DNA of 64,000 bases from Paenibacillus sp. (GTDB taxonomy: Bacteria; Bacillota; Bacilli; Paenibacillales; Paenibacillaceae), in the NCBI GenBank assembly GCA_017512705.1, contig JAFWEX010000150.1:1-64000 (forward strand). The letters are read 5' to 3'. Shown here piece after piece: positions 62,361 to 64,000 of this stretch (the first letter of the stretch is position 1; each line of letters opens with the position of its first letter). The position numbers and the translations under genes were made by a program. The notes beneath the pieces are model-generated. The model was not told the DNA's origin. It saw only the letters and a program-made list of their open reading frames with translations, and made no database searches.

Positions 62361-63569
62361 CTACTCCATCGGAGTAAGTATAATTAATTTGTCATCTCCG
62401 TCACGCGGCGAGCCTCGACCATCGCGATTGTTGGTTAACACGTACAGCTTACCGTCTTCGCCGGCGCTGACATTGCGTATACGTCCCCACTCATCTTGGA
62501 AAAAAGGGACAACCTGTTCGACTTTCGTACCGTCTGCTGACAATACAACCCGCAGGAGCTGCTCCCCTCTCAGATTCGCAGCCACCAATGAACCCGCCCA
62601 CGGACCCTCTGTAATAAAGGCTACACCCGAAGGTGCCCAGGTATCCTTACCGCTATGGGCCAGCGGAGCTTGATAGGTTCCATTGGCATCATCATCGCCC
62701 TCTACTTCGGGCCAGCCATAATTTTCTCCGGCCACAATCCGGTTAATCTCATCATGGTTGCGCTGACCGTGCTCGGTCGCATAGAGATATCCGTTATCCG
62801 GATTCCATGCTAGCCCTTGAGCGTTTCGATGTCCCATGCTATATACCGGGGAATTCGGCCAAGGGTTATCTGACGGGATCGATCCATCGAGACCGATGCG
62901 CAGTATTTTTCCACCAAGGCTATCCTGATTCTGTGCCAGTTCCGGTTCATAACGCTCTCCTGTCGTAATATACAGTAACTGATCCGGTCCGATTTTGATG
63001 CGCCCACCGTTATGGTTTACGCCGCCTGGAATGTCTGTCAGCAATTCTTTGTCAATGACCGCTTTCCCATCCGTCACTTTCAACCGTAGCACACGATTTG
63101 CAATATCCTGCCCATCTTTATAAGAGTGGTACACATACAGATATCCGTTGCTCTCGAAGTCTGGATCGGCCTCCAGTCCGAGCAGTCCGCCCTCACCTTC
63201 TTCATTAAATGGGGCTTCAAATTCGATCAATGGTTCCTTCTCCAGCTTCCCATCCTTAATCACTCGAATGACACCCGGGCGCTCCGTAACAAACATCCGT
63301 CCATCTCCAACCGTTACGATCTCCCAAGGTGCATTTAGTCCTTCGACCAGCACAGAAGCTTGATACGGAACAACCGCGCTTTCTTGCTCATCACGCTGTC
63401 CGGTTCCTGTTTCCGTCTGTCCTCCGTTGGCCGTCTGTCCTTGACCAGCTCCTTCGCCTTGAGACAACTGTTGCGAACCTGATGTCGGAGTGCCTGGAGC
63501 ACAAGATGCGGTTAACAGAGCCATACTAAGTAACGAGGCATATAGCGGTACAGTTAATCGATTGTTCAT
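62361..63569 (-). CDS. PQQ-type soluble sugar dehydrogenase lipoprotein (GSDH family)
   Basis: The 402-aa lipoprotein (lipobox LLTASC) has a Gln/Gly-rich linker and then a six-bladed propeller of the glucose/sorbosone dehydrogenase type: LNAPWEIVTVGDGRMFVTER, GLLGLEADPDFESNGYLYVY, NHNGGRIKIGPDQLLYITTG and QGLAWNPDNGYLYATEHGQR. The enzyme would oxidise sugars outside the membrane using PQQ if the cofactor is available. Many Firmicutes homologues lack a known partner. The propeller motifs look complete. Confidence 0.88.
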   Translation of the reverse strand: MNNRLTVPLYASLLSMALLTASCAPGTPTSGSQQLSQGEGAGQGQTANGGQTETGTGQRDEQESAVVPYQASVLVEGLNAPWEIVTVGDGRMFVTERPGVIRVIKDGKLEKEPLIEFEAPFNEEGEGGLLGLEADPDFESNGYLYVYHSYKDGQDIANRVLRLKVTDGKAVIDKELLTDIPGGVNHNGGRIKIGPDQLLYITTGERYEPELAQNQDSLGGKILRIGLDGSIPSDNPWPNSPVYSMGHRNAQGLAWNPDNGYLYATEHGQRNHDEINRIVAGENYGWPEVEGDDDANGTYQAPLAHSGKDTWAPSGVAFITEGPWAGSLVAANLRGEQLLRVVLSADGTKVEQVVPFFQDEWGRIRNVSAGEDGKLYVLTNNRDGRGSPRDGDDKLIILTPME

Positions 63570-63914
63570 GACCGTCTGAGATCCCCTTTCCGTTTGATTT
63601 TATCTTAAGCATAAAAAGTGATCCTCTTCTCTCCCACATGTTATATATCTCTGAAGGTCAGTAACTGTTTTATCTGTTAGCATTGTTCCATACTGTCCAT
63701 TTCAATCTATGTCTTCTTTAGTCCAGCCACTGACTCGTTTGTAAAGCGGTTTCGCCCTGTATTACCCCTGCAACTCTTCACCTAAACGATAAATACAGGC
63801 ACTTTTTCGCTCGCCAATCCACCGCCATTTTAGAATTCCTCCAACATCTTCTATAATAGAACAAGCAGACGTTATTCTGGATAAAGTACATATGAAAGGT
63901 GGACGTTTACACTC
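63570..63914. other. Divergent intergenic region
   Basis: About 345 nt, AT-rich, no gene seen. It should hold the promoters for the sugar dehydrogenase and the next plus-strand gene; none was assigned with confidence. Confidence 0.4.
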
Positions 63915-64000
63915 ATGAGCCAAACTCCTTTAACAAAGCTGGAAGCTGACCTCTCCCGGCAAGGGCTGGACGCCATGCTAATTACAGATCCAAAACATAT
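63915..64000 (+). CDS. Start of an Xaa-Pro peptidase-like (M24) protein, partial
   Basis: The ATG at 63915 follows AAAGGTGG by 12 nt. The 28 codons seen (MSQTPLTKLEADLSRQGLDA and MLITDPKH) match the N-terminal start of aminopeptidase P / Xaa-Pro dipeptidase-like M24 proteins, which begin with a helix and then LxxxGLDAxLITxPxN. The rest lies outside the window. Confidence 0.6.
   Translation, partial: MSQTPLTKLEADLSRQGLDAMLITDPKH

Overview
The window looks like a chromosomal segment from Paenibacillus or a close relative. The support is strong AAGGAGG-type ribosome binding sites, gene families typical of Bacillales (YpsA, YwqG/DUF1963, DUF4179 anti-sigma factors, GT-D glycosyltransferases), a T-box leader before thrS, and frequent GTG/TTG starts. 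No rRNA or tRNA gene and no CRISPR array was seen. The genus call is inference.

Layout. (1) 1-1.7 kb: AT-rich small genes and gene fragments. (2) 1.97-6.9 kb: an Fbp-type ABC transporter operon (binding protein, fused permease, ATPase, second binding protein), all on the minus strand. (3) 7.1-10.8 kb: a PTS operon: a BglG-type regulator carrying EIIB and EIIA modules, then EIIB and an ascorbate-type EIIC. (4) 11.0-22.0 kb: an AT-rich array of small minus-strand genes, including eight GNAT acetyltransferases, a dihydrofolate reductase-like protein, DUF3841, GrpB and a P-loop kinase. They are mixed with truncated gene remnants and separated by spacers that share short repeats and palindromes. 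Together with region 1 this resembles an integron cassette array without a visible integrase. (5) 22.2-28.2 kb: a B12-binding radical SAM protein whose 3' end and downstream DNA are a dense run of unrelated perfect hairpins, a 1.9-kb noncoding stretch with a 26-bp palindrome, dispersed repeats and a 36-bp minisatellite, then recQ. (6) 28.8-36.3 kb: a surface-polysaccharide cluster (GT2, methyltransferase, nucleotide-sugar dehydrogenase, CapD-like dehydratase, two more glycosyltransferases). (7) 36.5-47.4 kb: mixed housekeeping and regulation: RluA-type pseudouridine synthase, ypsA, speD, a lone FlgB-like protein, a GNAT-Nudix fusion with an AraC regulator, an ankyrin protein, an ECF sigma/anti-sigma pair and a two-part ThrE-like exporter. 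(8) 47.5-56.0 kb: a class A penicillin-binding protein behind a damaged two-component system, a phosphotransferase, DinB, DUF1963, a frameshifted acetyltransferase and an M23-like lipoprotein. (9) 56.3-64 kb: an intact two-component system, T-box-controlled thrS, a short-chain dehydrogenase, a soluble sugar dehydrogenase lipoprotein, and the start of an M24-type peptidase.

The most unusual signals are the cassette-like array with its repeated spacer motifs, the hairpin array over the radical SAM gene's 3' end, the minisatellite, and a histidine kinase reduced to its ATPase domain beside a separate TM-HAMP protein.
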